Shown here piece by piece: positions 9,168-19,400 of a DNA stretch of 64,000 nt. This stretch comes from Pycnococcus provasolii (taxonomy: Eukaryota > Chlorophyta > Pseudoscourfieldiophyceae > Pseudoscourfieldiales): contig CP150586.1 of NCBI GenBank assembly GCA_049487715.1, forward strand, positions 124,001 through 188,000. Reading direction: 5' to 3'. Positions within the stretch are counted from its first letter, which is position 1, and each line of letters opens with the position of its first letter. The notes below the pieces were generated by a model. The model worked only from the letters and a program-made list of their open reading frames with translations. It did not search any database and was not told the DNA's origin. The translations under genes were made by a program, and so were the position numbers.

Positions 9168-11111
9168 TCACGACGAGTTGTAAGTGCCCGCTCCACTTGC
9201 ACCAGAGCCGTCTGTCTCCTCAGATCCGCATCGCGCGCCACGGTCGCCTTCGCCTTCCTCCTCCGCCGACCACTCGCCGCCATTCTTTGTCTCCGCGCCG
9301 CGCGATTCATCGGGACCGCGAATCGGCGTCATGGCACGAGGGCCATTCTCTGCAAGTGGTGGCGTCGTGGTCTTTGGCGATAATGGCTTGGTCGTCGTCG
9401 CCGTCGTCGTCGTCGTTGTCGTCGTGGCCATGCCGCCCTTCTTCGTGACTGCGGGCTCGGCGCTCGTCTGCTCACCCTGATTGAGAAGCGATATGCTCGG
9501 AAGGCTCAAGATGGTGTTGCTTGGTGCGCCCGACGACGTGAGAGGCGGTGTGCTCTCCTTGCCGATTGCGATTGAATCGTTGCTTCCCTTGATCGGAATC
9601 AAGCCTGGTGGTGGAGGCTTCGCCGAGTTGGCAAGCGCCACGATTGACGGCGTCCTGCCAATTGACGCCGACGGACGAACGGGCACTGGCACGACGGAGC
9701 TGTCGAGGCGAGCGCGCTTCGCTGTTGGCATGTCGGCATTGGGAGGTGGAGGTGGCCTTGGCTCTGGCGAAGGCTCACGCTTCAGCAGCGCGAGCGTCGT
9801 GGCCGCCGCCTCCTCAAGACCAGCCATTGGTGGCATCCACGGAGGATGGGCTCCCGTCGCCGCCGCCGCGGCGGCGGCCACAGCTGCGGCCGCTGCGGCT
9901 GCTGGAGAGGCTGCATGCGCACCCACGTCCGTGCCTTGACTTACGGCGGCGGCGGCGGCAGCGGCGGCGGCAGCCGCCTGCGGTCCGAGCAATCGAGCCT
10001 GCGTCGCCATCGCTGCCGCCTCGAATGCACCAGGTGGCAATCCTGCTGCGACGAGCGCGTGAGCAAGTCCAGGCGCGCCGGCGGAAACGGCGAGATCCTC
10101 CGGCTCCGCCGCACGAGGGCACCAGACGCCAATGCGGCGCAGGCACTTTGGGCTGGCAACGGGCGTGCCGCACTTACCATTCTTGCGCACCTTGCACACG
10201 GGACAGCGCCGAAACTGCGGCCCAGGTATGGCGGCAATACCTCCTCCAATGGACGGGTCGCCTGAACAGTGGTGCGGCGACGCCGCCGCCGGCGCCATTG
10301 GGATCGCAAGCTTGTTGTCCTTGCCCGCAGGATGGTGGCACTGGTGAGCGAGAGCGGGAGCGTGGTGAGTGTGGAGCGTCTTTTGGTGCTGGGCGTGAGC
10401 GCGAGGTGAGGCGAGGTTGGTGTGTAACGGATGTGCGGCGTGCAAGAACGGCGGTGTTGGTGGCTGTGGTAAGCGTTGCTGGTCTGCGGCCCTCTGCAAA
10501 CTCTTGAGTGCCTCCGAGCTGACGGGCATGATGGGCGGTGGCTGTGACGCCGCAGGTCCCCAGAACGCCCCGGCGTGTGCCCAGAACTGCGCGGCGTTTG
10601 CTGCCCACGGCATGGAGTACATGGCGGCCATGTTGTTGGAGAGGAACGCGGGATCGAACGGCGGCATGTGTGGCGCCTGCAAGGTGGCTGGCTGCGAGGC
10701 TGTGAGGTGTTGCGTCATCGAGGCTGCGGCGTCCATCGCTATTTGCGGGACCACCTGTTGTGGGGTTGGCAGTTGAGTGAGGGAGCCTCGGTTATGTTGT
10801 TGCAAGTTTGCCGCTGACGCGTCGGTGCCCGACATCATCATCGCAGCAGCAGCTTTTGGAAGGGGTGCTGTGAAGTGGTTGGCTTGAGTGAGGTGGTGTA
10901 TTTGCGAGTGCGAGTGCGAATAATGGAGTGGCGCGGCGGAAGGTGAAAGTGGTTGCTGTTGTTGTATCGCGTACGAGTGCGAAAGAAAACACGAAGGGTG
11001 AGAATGAGAATGAGAATGACAATGAGAATGAGGAGGTGTGAGCTGCTGTTGTTGTTGTTGTTGTTGTTGTTGGTTCTCGTATGGATATGTGTGAGTTTGC
11101 GCGTATGCCAT
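9168..11111 (-). CDS. Gln/His/Ala-rich putative regulator with one Cys4 cluster
   Basis: 647 residues, mostly low complexity: Gln/His/Ser-rich N-terminus, Pro/His-rich middle, poly-Ala blocks and an acidic, Thr/Gly-rich C-terminus. The one ordered segment, at about residues 297-325, is RRCPVCKVRKNGKCGTPVASPKC, giving C-x2-C-x7-C-x8-C, then a basic patch and another cysteine (GVWC). It looks like a small zinc-binding module in a transcription or chromatin regulator, but I cannot assign it to a named family. The gene has a TATAAATAG-like box on its own strand at 11139-11148, about 30 bp before the ATG. It converges on FAH (236-bp gap). Confidence 0.6.
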   Translation of the reverse strand: MAYAQTHTYPYENQQQQQQQQQQLTPPHSHCHSHSHSHPSCFLSHSYAIQQQQPLSPSAAPLHYSHSHSQIHHLTQANHFTAPLPKAAAAMMMSGTDASAANLQQHNRGSLTQLPTPQQVVPQIAMDAAASMTQHLTASQPATLQAPHMPPFDPAFLSNNMAAMYSMPWAANAAQFWAHAGAFWGPAASQPPPIMPVSSEALKSLQRAADQQRLPQPPTPPFLHAAHPLHTNLASPRAHAQHQKTLHTHHAPALAHQCHHPAGKDNKLAIPMAPAAASPHHCSGDPSIGGGIAAIPGPQFRRCPVCKVRKNGKCGTPVASPKCLRRIGVWCPRAAEPEDLAVSAGAPGLAHALVAAGLPPGAFEAAAMATQARLLGPQAAAAAAAAAAAVSQGTDVGAHAASPAAAAAAAVAAAAAAATGAHPPWMPPMAGLEEAAATTLALLKREPSPEPRPPPPPNADMPTAKRARLDSSVVPVPVRPSASIGRTPSIVALANSAKPPPPGLIPIKGSNDSIAIGKESTPPLTSSGAPSNTILSLPSISLLNQGEQTSAEPAVTKKGGMATTTTTTTTATTTKPLSPKTTTPPLAENGPRAMTPIRGPDESRGAETKNGGEWSAEEEGEGDRGARCGSEETDGSGASGAGTYNSS

Positions 11112-11138
11112 ATACCAGGACGTCCCTATAGATACGCC

Positions 11139-11148
11139 TATTTATAGA
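11139..11148 (-). promoter_or_regulatory. TATA-like box of the Cys4-cluster gene
   Basis: On the minus strand this reads CTATAAATAG, 28-37 bp before the ATG at 11111. If it is used, the 5' UTR is nearly absent. Assigned by consensus only. Confidence 0.4.
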
Positions 11149-11230
11149 CAACAAGAGATGAACTCGAGATGGAGATGAGCCGAACAATGGTGAGTGGTAT
11201 GTATATACGGATAAGCGAAGTCGAGTTAAG

Positions 11231-11283
11231 CTGTGAACACACACACACAGCAGTGAACACACACACACACACACACAGCAGTG

Positions 11284-11332
<49 letters not shown>
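11231..11332. repeat. (CA)n microsatellite in three blocks
   Basis: Three CA runs of increasing length separated by AGCAGTGAA spacers. It lies about 120 bp upstream of the Cys4-cluster gene. Confidence 0.95.
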
Positions 11333-12551
11333 CACAAGCACAAGCTCAAGCTCCAATGAGGAGAGATGGACGCGAGAGGACGGGAGCGGCCGCTTAAGGC
11401 TCGTGCAACAACAGGGTAAGGCTTCTGTGTAACACGTGCGCCGCTGTGCCGCTGGATACACCAACAACAACAGCTAAGGCCTTACCCTAGGGGTGTGTTT
11501 GCGCTTTTTCCTAAAGTTATCTGCATTTTTCCCATATTGAATATAATCGCGCAAAATTCCTCACTAAAAATGCCTCATAGATTAGCGGCTTTTTCTCAGG
11601 CTGCGCGAAACGGCGCAAATGCGTTTTTTTAATTTATTTATTAGGGAAACTCCCCGACGCGCAAATCGGCGCAAATTTCTCCTATAGTTTCCCTCGTTCA
11701 AAATGACCTTATTTTCATTTTTTCCACTTTGGTTTCCCGTTGGTTTCGCAAGGTTGCTCCCTTTAGGACGCCTTATCTTATGTGATTTTCTTAACTTGTG
11801 TTTTCTTTTCTCCCTTCTAACATTGAAGGCGCTTTTTCCTCGGATCCTGGATGCGCCACATCTACGGTTATCACCACTTGTGTTCCTGTGCTTGTGCCTT
11901 GCAGCCTGGGAATCGCGGTATCCCACGACCACCCGCTCACCCAAATCCTCTAAAACTCATCGAAAGCGCAACCGAGACGAACGCGTACGGCTGTGGGTCA
12001 CAGAGCCAACGGCAAGCCTATCCAATCGCGTCCACCTCACCGCACATTCGCCACTGTTTTCCATGCCAACACGTTCGCCTCCGTGGCAAGAATCACAAGA
12101 AAATGCAAAGGAAAAACGAAAACCTGCCCTTACAAAAAGGGTCGCGCTTGCGGAAAAGCAAATATCAGAGCAAAATGCGAGGCTTTTTATCCGACAAGTC
12201 ACCCGTCGTGCCGATGAAAAGTGCCAAGCTTTTCCGTTCCCAATATCGCACGAACGGAAAAAAATTGTCGACGGGGACGCGGACGCTCCACGGTGGACAC
12301 CTGAGGTAATATCTGAGCAAAATTCGAATGTCCCCATCGATCAACAGACAACCGTGACACCAACTGTGACAACAAGTTTGGTCACCCTGCAAAGGAAAAG
12401 ATGGCGGACAAAGACCACACCACCTTCAGGTGAGGGAGTCAGGGAGGAGGAGGAGAGAGAAAGCTTGGAGGAGGAGGGAGGAAGAACCCCCGCGGGGGGG
12501 GCCCCGGGGGATAGGGAAGGGCTACCCGGGATAGGGTTTCAGGGGGAAGAA

Positions 12552-12581
12552 GTTAGGGTTAGGGTTACCGTTAGGGTTACC
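12552..12581. repeat. TTAGGG telomere-like block
   Basis: Four GTTAGG-type units with one CG interruption, beside a very GC-rich tract. Confidence 0.7.
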
Positions 12582-13156
12582 ACCTTGATGTGTTTTCCTC
12601 CCCCCCCGGCCGCGGCCCTGTGAACTCTCCATGGCGCCCAACTCCGAAGGATGGCGCAGATACGTGTGTGTGTCCAGGGCTAGCTACTCTTAGCGGCCGC
12701 GGCTCCAGCTGTAAAGAGAGAGATGTTGACCTTTATGTCAGTGAGATATACATGTGTGGTGTTAACATCTTTGCTTTTTGCTTTTGGTACACGTACCTCG
12801 TAGGTCGGTGAAGTACCGTAGTTAGTTCGATGGGCATCTCTTGAAAAGGTTGGTTTGGTTTGGTTTGGCAGGCATGACATGTGTATGTGGTCCTCCCGTC
12901 GCGACCACTGGTACCATATGTGTTAGCTCGTTGGGGACGTACAGTACGCCGGCCGTGGTGTACGGCACCGTACGTTGGCTTGTTGTTGTATGTACACTTT
13001 GGTTTATGCGCACATAGTTTCTCCTGAAGACATTCGTGTTCATCTGGACAAAAGGCTCGTAGGAGAAGGTTGGATGTAGTTTTGGACAAGCCAGAATCCT
13101 TCACTTCACTTGATGAAAAGTAGTTTTTTTCCGTTACTGAGTGGAATGAGCTTAGC

Positions 13157-14920
13157 TTAGTTGTTGCTCCACTCGGAGCTGCTTTGCTCGCTCGAAAAAA
13201 TCACGCGGTCGCGACTGAGCACGTCCATGCCCGCGGACCGCGAGCGCTGCTCGGCGCGCTGCAGCTTGGAGGACGTAGCGGGTCCCGCATTCGCAATGGC
13301 GGCAGCCGCCTCCAGGCGCGCCTCGTTCTCCGCGTCGAGCTGCGCATTGCGACGCGCATTCCACATCATTCGTAGGAAAGGCACGGCGAAGAAGGCCACC
13401 GCGTACGCGATGAGTGCGGGGTAAAGGAAAGCCGCCGTGGAGATGATCGTCGCGGGGCCGCTGTTTTTCCCGTAGACGTACATGATTTTTGCCATCGTGG
13501 TCGGGTTGCTGAGCACGCCGCCCAGGAGCACGACGCCAACGAGGTTCGCGGCACCAAGCAAGCCAGCCATCATGAGCTGGCCTGGCTGTGCCTCGGAGAA
13601 CTTCCAGTTGCGCATAACGAAAGCACGAGGCGTGTTCTGCAGATCACTCGAGAAGGCGCCTCCGCCCGCGGTAGTGCGCAGTGCGGGGAACGAGTAGAAA
13701 ATGTTTCCGTCGTCGTCCACCTCGGGCGTGCCGTCGAAGCGCTGAAGAACCTCGAGGACAAAGCCCTCGTCCATCACCGTCGTCTCGACCGTGCCACCGC
13801 TCGCTGGCTCGAGCACAAGCGGGCTCCTGCCAGAGCTGCGCGCATCCCCAATCAGGTTCAGGTACGGCGCGAGCTGTTCGGCGGTCACGACGCCACCGCG
13901 AGCGCGTATCATGCGTCCGACGAGCTCCCATCGGCTCTGCTCGGAGAACTGGTTGGGATCGCCGTCGCCGAAGACGAAGCTGAACACAGCCTCGAAGAAG
14001 TTCATCGGCTCCGGCTCGCCGTACAGCTGGGCCATGCGCCTCCTCTCGTAGTGGTACGGGTCCCAATACCAGAGGAAGTCGGTGGGGTACATGTAGAATC
14101 CGCCATAGCCGCCGCCGAAGGAGCTGCGCGACGAGCTGCGCTCCTCGCGGTTCGAGCTGTTCATGACGAGGTACAGCGCGGTGTACACGAGCGCGATACT
14201 GGCAAGGAGTGCCGTCCCGAAAGACACGCGAACGACGTAGCTCATGACTTTCTGTGTCTTTTGAATCACCGGCTCGAGGCGTATCCTTGCGCTCTTTGCG
14301 GCGAGTCTTGCTCCGACGTCGCGGGGGAGCACGTACGTCAGTTCGCCCGTCTCCGTGACCTCGAGCGTTCCTCCCGCGTCCATGGCGATCGCCTGCAGGG
14401 CGCGCTCCGTCTGCGGCAGCGAGACGCCTGATCGTGCGGCGACGTCACCTACGGTGACCCTTGATCCGAGCGACTCGGCGGCATCGAGCACGGCTGTACG
14501 AACTTCGGACGGGATATCCTCCGAGGTTGGTTTTTTATCTTCCAACGAGTCGTCGCCGAGCGGGTGGCTGCTTAGCGCCGCTACGACTGGAAACGTCCTT
14601 GAACGAGGTGAAGAAGATGATGATGAAGATGCTTTCTTCTTCCTCTGATGTGAAGAAGTCCTGCAAGGTTTCAAAGGAAAAGGACGTCCATGACTTGTTC
14701 TGCAGGCTGTTGCATAATCAGGCGTTGAACGAGAAGAAGAAGCTGCTGCTAATCCCAAATACGACGACGAGTCACTTCCCGCAGATGAATGAGGAGTGCG
14801 TCTGATTTTCCTCCTGCTAATGAGATTCACAGAAGACTTCTTCACACGCTGGGAACCCCCTGGGAAGGCGGGCAGGCCACGTGCACTCATTGCACACTTG
14901 GGTTTGGCGACGACGGACAT
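13157..14920 (-). CDS. Plastid membrane protein, At5g03900-like
   Basis: 587 residues, colinear with the Arabidopsis chloroplast protein At5g03900, a plant and cyanobacterial family sometimes labelled iron-sulfur cluster related but functionally undefined. In order: a Ser/Arg-rich transit-like N-terminus (1-125); a winged-helix-like segment (about 136-200; VTVGDVAARSGVS); RIRLEPVIQKTQKV; a membrane span (228-253); a Gly/Tyr-rich loop with PTDLWYWDPY-like residues; the signature NFFEAVFSFVFGDGDPNQ; a second winged-helix-like region ending near RFDGTPEVDDDGNIFYSFP; then two more membrane segments (about 440-470 and 485-520) and a basic tail. The ATG at 14920 is followed by a good transit-peptide composition. 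Divergent from RRP42. Confidence 0.88.
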   Translation of the reverse strand: MSVVAKPKCAMSARGLPAFPGGSQRVKKSSVNLISRRKIRRTPHSSAGSDSSSYLGLAAASSSRSTPDYATACRTSHGRPFPLKPCRTSSHQRKKKASSSSSSSPRSRTFPVVAALSSHPLGDDSLEDKKPTSEDIPSEVRTAVLDAAESLGSRVTVGDVAARSGVSLPQTERALQAIAMDAGGTLEVTETGELTYVLPRDVGARLAAKSARIRLEPVIQKTQKVMSYVVRVSFGTALLASIALVYTALYLVMNSSNREERSSSRSSFGGGYGGFYMYPTDFLWYWDPYHYERRRMAQLYGEPEPMNFFEAVFSFVFGDGDPNQFSEQSRWELVGRMIRARGGVVTAEQLAPYLNLIGDARSSGRSPLVLEPASGGTVETTVMDEGFVLEVLQRFDGTPEVDDDGNIFYSFPALRTTAGGGAFSSDLQNTPRAFVMRNWKFSEAQPGQLMMAGLLGAANLVGVVLLGGVLSNPTTMAKIMYVYGKNSGPATIISTAAFLYPALIAYAVAFFAVPFLRMMWNARRNAQLDAENEARLEAAAAIANAGPATSSKLQRAEQRSRSAGMDVLSRDRVIFSSEQSSSEWSNN

Positions 14921-15003
14921 TGGAGCGAGCGTATGTAGTTTGAGTTTGAGGCTCCAGGGGAATGATATCTCCCAGGGGAAAACGGTTCGCAGCCGCTCAT
15001 TCG

Positions 15004-15084
15004 TAACCCTAGATGAGTGGCGTAAACCCTAACACTTTGCTTGGGTGCCCCCCTTGGAACCCCTAACGTAGCCCTAACCCTAAC
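15004..15084. repeat. Scattered CCCTAA units in the At5g03900-like / RRP42 divergent promoter
   Basis: Five CCCTAA-type units over about 80 bp, starting 84 bp upstream of the minus-strand ATG. Confidence 0.65.
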
Positions 15085-15109
15085 ATCATCATAAGAGTAG
15101 GCGTGGGGT

Positions 15110-15240
15110 TTTGTTTTCGTTTCGGGGTTTGGAATTTCGTTTCGGGGTTTGGTATTCTTTTCTTTTCGGGGTTGGGTATTCGTTTCGGGGTTTGGAATTT
15201 CGTTTCGGGGTTTGGTGTTTTTTTCTTTTCGGGGTTTTCC
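15110..15240. repeat. Minisatellite, about 62-bp unit, two copies
   Basis: Built of TTTCGGGGTTTGG submotifs; two copies of a unit of about 62 bp, each ending in a CTTTTCTTTTCGGGGTT tract. It lies in the divergent promoter between the plastid-protein gene and RRP42. Confidence 0.75.
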
Positions 15241-15357
15241 AAGGGAGTTCTGCCGCCGCCGCCGCGCGCCGCGTGCACCTGTTTCATTTTTCAGAAGAAA
15301 CGTTGTTTGAATTGAATTCTTCACGAATTCTTTCATTTCTAGAACACCCTTTTGGCG

Positions 15358-16359
15358 ATGCCGCCGTTAGGTGCGTCTCATGGCGCAAGTTTAGCAATAG
15401 CTTCGAGTGACTGCCTTGGAAGTTTTCGAAGAATTTCCTCGAAAGTGCGTCTAGATGGACGATCTCTTCTCGACTTCCGACCCTACTCCATGAGTCTTGG
15501 GGCTGCTCCTCTTATGGACGGATCATGTGCTCTGAAAGTATCGTCCGCAGTCGCTGCCATCGTCACCGTACGTGCGGACGTCGCGCCACCAAGACCTATC
15601 AGACCTAAGAGTGGTGCGATTGAGATTTCTGTCGAGTTTGGGGCGGCTGCACTCGCGGCGACGCCGCAAACGGGCGCGCACGCCGACCCAGCAGCCGCCG
15701 CGGGAGGAGGTGCGCACGCAAACGCCTTGCCGTCGTCGGCGGACATGCCCACGTCGCGAACGGACGCCGTTGCCGCACGTCTTGCAGCCGCCCTCCTTCC
15801 CAGAGGCGAAAATGGCGCGCAGGACTGTATCAACCTGGAGGCGCTGTGCGTAGTACCGCATAAACGCGTCTGGTGGCTGTACGTTCACGTACACGTCGTG
15901 CGCGACGACCTCGCGACGACCGACGTGCTCATGGCGGGAATATATGCTGCGCTGAGAAATACGAGCATACCGCTCGTACGCGTCGTGGAGAGTCCCGACG
16001 GAGAAAAGGCGGCGCACGACGACGACGACGACAACGACGCGGAGCGCGAAATCGAACTCGAGCTCGTCGACGACGAAGTGACGCCGTTCGCGCCAGAGCA
16101 GAGTGCTTTACTCACGACGACCGTGCACAGCTGCGGCGACGTGCTCTACGTAGATCCAACGAGAGACGAACTCATGGCATCCGAGTGGCACGCCATGATC
16201 ACCACAGATCGAGGCGGAAATGCATGCCATGTGCGTACGGGTGGAAACCTCGTGAATGCCCAGGCGCTCGCCGATGCGCTCGCCATTGCCAAGCGAACGA
16301 ATGAGCAAATGCGCGCTCACATTGATCAGCTCGTCGACGATGCCATGTCAGACGAGTAA
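15358..16359 (+). CDS. RRP42: Exosome complex core subunit RRP42 (RNase PH fold)
   Basis: Structural RNase PH-like subunit of the six-membered exosome ring, acting in nuclear and cytoplasmic 3'-5' RNA processing. The first ATG in frame is 15358 (333 residues). Family signatures: VRLDGRSLLDFRPY near the N-terminus; the strand AIVTVRADVAPPRP; EISVEF; the hallmark INLEALCVVPHKRVWWLYV; VLMAGIYAALRNTSIP; and the C-terminal VDPTRDELMAS with a long helix. Insertions rich in Ala (about 95-120) and Asp (about 220) lengthen it compared with yeast or human RRP42 (about 265-290 residues). Catalytic RNase PH residues are not expected in this subunit. Converges on TMEM214 with a 117-bp gap. Confidence 0.88.
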   Translation: MPPLGASHGASLAIASSDCLGSFRRISSKVRLDGRSLLDFRPYSMSLGAAPLMDGSCALKVSSAVAAIVTVRADVAPPRPIRPKSGAIEISVEFGAAALAATPQTGAHADPAAAAGGGAHANALPSSADMPTSRTDAVAARLAAALLPRGENGAQDCINLEALCVVPHKRVWWLYVHVHVVRDDLATTDVLMAGIYAALRNTSIPLVRVVESPDGEKAAHDDDDDNDAEREIELELVDDEVTPFAPEQSALLTTTVHSCGDVLYVDPTRDELMASEWHAMITTDRGGNACHVRTGGNLVNAQALADALAIAKRTNEQMRAHIDQLVDDAMSDE

Positions 16360-16476
16360 ATGTACAACCATTGTAATGTGTCACGTCACGTGTGTTCCTC
16401 TAAAAGAAAAAAAATTATCAGATTACTACAAAAAGAGGGAGTTTTAGCAACAAATGTTTTGCGCGAAACCTTGCAC

Positions 16477-19400
16477 TCAAACGATTCCTAGCGTCGCCTG
16501 TGCGGACTCCTCGTTGGCGCCGTCTAATGCCGCAAGCCACGGTGCCACGTCCACGCCGCACATACCCGCAGAGCCTCGTGGTGGAAGCACGACGCTCAGC
16601 AGCTCACGGCACATGACACGAGCGCCACGCTCGATCGTGTAAGGCGCATCTGATGTCCAAGCGAGGCGATCGGCACGAACCTGCACAGCGCCGGCGATGA
16701 GCGAGATCAGCACGAGCACCGCCACCATCGCTATCACAACGTAAGGCTGGAATGAACCCTTAGCCTGACGACGCGGCACGCCGAGGGCGGCTCTCATGCG
16801 CTCAGCGGCAGCGGCAGCAGCTTGCCACTGCTCCTGAGTGTACTGCAGATGGTCAAGCGGGCCGACAGCATTTTGATTCGACAACGCCGCCTTAGCGCCT
16901 GACGACGCCATGCTGCCAAAAAATGGAAGCCACGCGGGAGCCCATCGCGGCCGCTTGCGTTCCGACACCGCCGTCGACGGCGCAGACTCTTGATCAAAGT
17001 GCGCCACCTGACGCAGCATGCTGTCGCAGAGCGCCGCGGATGCTGTCGAGTTCATGCTTCCACCAGCCTTCTTCCCATTCGCGGAAGTGCTGCGCTTCCC
17101 GCGTGAACTTGCATCGTCAGCGGCATTCGCCATCGCGTGAAGCAGCAGCGTGGACCCCAGCAGATGGTCGATGTAGAGGCGACGCCACTCGTCGTAGCAT
17201 ACGAGGTCGCCTTCGAGGCACCACTGCATGAGGCTCGCAAGTTCGACGATGAACGGGTCCGCCGAGAGAGCCTTGTGATCCGGGCTTGCGAGCTGCGGAG
17301 GATCCGATCTTTTGCGGAACCAACCACCGCGCGGTGGTGTGGCTGGCGTGTCAGATGCGGCAGCCGCCGCCGCATCGCTCGCACGGTCTGCGTACTCTGA
17401 CGCCGCCTGAAGTACGGCACGCAGCAGCCCGACGGCGAACGAATCGTGCGGTCCAAGGCCCTTCTTAGATGCGAGGCGGAGCGCCGCGGCGCGCAGGCGC
17501 GGGTAAAGCTGCCCGAGTCGCTTCGCCTCGCTCTGCTCCAGCCCGCCGCGCCCTGGCACGTGGCACACCTGCAGAAATTGCACGAGGCTCGATGCCGGCA
17601 CGGGGGCAGCCGCCGCGGCGGCGGCGGCGGTGGCAGTCGGCTTTGTCGTGGCGAACGATGTATGCGGCGTTTCCGGGAGCTTGGCGCTGAGCACAAAGCT
17701 GAGAAAGGAGGCTGCAAGTTTTCGATGTACGTCCATGGACGGTGGTGGTGGTCGAGGAGCGGTGGCGGCAGACTTGCCGCCATCAGCCGCAGCATTTGAC
17801 TTTGCAGCACTGCCACCCTTCTCTTTCTTCTTCTTCTTTTTGGAGGAGGAGGACGATGAGGGCGAGGGGCCAACTCCGTGTGGTGCGGGGCTGCCACAGC
17901 CTCGCACCAGCGGAGGCGCCGGCGACGACGCCAATGATGATGACGACGAAGACGAAGACGACGGCACGGGGGTGAGCAGCAGTGGGAGCAGATTGCGGCT
18001 CCACAGCGCGAGTCCAGCTGCACGCGACCCGTTCGCTGCTTGTGCGTATGCCCACACAAGTGCGGGCACTCGTGAAGCACCTGTGAAGTGCACGCTCGAC
18101 GCGAGTTCAGACGCGATCGACAGCACGGTCGCGGGATGCCGCCTCGCGAGCGCGGCGAACATCACCAGGTAGCCCACCTTGGTTTGCCTTGGTGACGCTT
18201 GCGCACTGCCGCCCCCGTTCATCTGCGGCACCAAGCTTCCCGCGGGTGCTGGCGCAGGCGCGATGGTTGATGGCACCGACCCGTCCGCGACGATCGCCTG
18301 CAGCAGGCGCAGCGCCACAGCCTCGAGCGCGGCATTATGTGCAGCCTCGTCATCATCGTCCACAGCGGTGGGCGACTTCGGCGAAGAAGACGACGTGGGG
18401 CTTGCGGGCGTCGCGTGAGATGGCGGCTTCAGCACACGATTCTCCAGAAGGTTAATGACGTCCTTGTCAGCCAGCTGCAGCGGGAATGCAGCCTGCTCGA
18501 CGACAGCTTTCCGGAGCACCGCGTGGAAGTCGGCGTCACAGCAGCGGTATGCGATAAGCAGGTAGTCGGAAAGGCGGTGAAGCATGTCCTCCCACGTCGA
18601 CTGCTGCTGGTGATGATGATGTTGTTGCTGCTGCTGCTGCTGCTGACGTTGCTGCTGCTGGGAATGCTTCTTTCGCTGCTTCGGCTGCTGATGAGGTTTC
18701 TCGAGCGTTCCGACGAGTCGGCTGAGTTCGTCAATGTCGACGGGAACTTGCGTGAGGTCGTAGTACGAAGGACCACCTTCGTCACTCGTCACGGCTGCGG
18801 GTGCGCCAGCAGCGGGCAGGTGCTGCGACGACGAGTGGTTGTTGTATGTAAGGCCAGCAAGGCTTGCTCCACTGCTCGACGCGCCTCCGCTTCGGTTGGA
18901 CACGGTTTCGTCGTCGTCGCTGTCGTAGACCGCCATAGGCCGCCCGGCCAACGGCGCGGTGATGGATGGTGACGTCAAGGTTGCGAGTACCTCCGCCGCC
19001 TTTGGCGACGGTGGTGGGCTGACAAGCTGGATGGCCCCGCTGCTATTTCCCCTTCTGTGTCCTGGCGTTTGGTGTATGCTTGTTTGTCCGTTGGTCCCGT
19101 TTGGCGTGCTTTGGTGATCGCCGCCTGTGTCGGACATGGCAGCCTTTCCCTTGCGTTTGAACGAGTCTTGGCGTCTTTGACGTTCTTCCGACGAGTCGCG
19201 GCGAGCGGGTGGTGAAGCCGCAGCCGCAGGTGGTTGTGGTGGTGGTGTCGTCGTTTTCTGGTGGTTGTACTGGCCTGTCACTGCTGTTGTAGTTGTAGTT
19301 GTAGTTGTAGTTGTAGTTGCTGCTGCTGTTGCGTTTGCCGACGACGAAGGCGGTGTTGACGCTGACGACCCCGACGACGACTGATGCTGCTGATGCTGCT

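Larger units (their letters stand above)
11112..13156. other. 2-kb gene-free interval with CA microsatellite, AT-richer segment and GC-rich tract
   Basis: Holds the CA microsatellite (11231-11332), a relatively AT-rich stretch (about 11480-12420) with an uninterrupted but low-quality frame, a G/C tract with GGGGGGGCCCCGGGGG near 12495, a TTAGGG block (12552-12581), and about 500 bp without recognisable coding sequence before the 3' end of the plastid-protein gene. No gene is claimed. Confidence 0.4.

Noticed and set aside
10792-11470. Minus-strand ORFs rich in Cys-Val across the CA repeat
   Set aside because: Translation of the CA/GT microsatellite and flanks; no domain and wrong codon bias.
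11703-12623. 306-codon plus-strand ORF
   Set aside because: The region is AT-richer than the real genes, ends in telomere-like and poly-C sequence, and the product shows no domain. An adjacent frame (11993-12217) encodes a Cys/Lys-rich peptide that looks like a small toxin or knottin by composition only; there is no signal peptide or start context.
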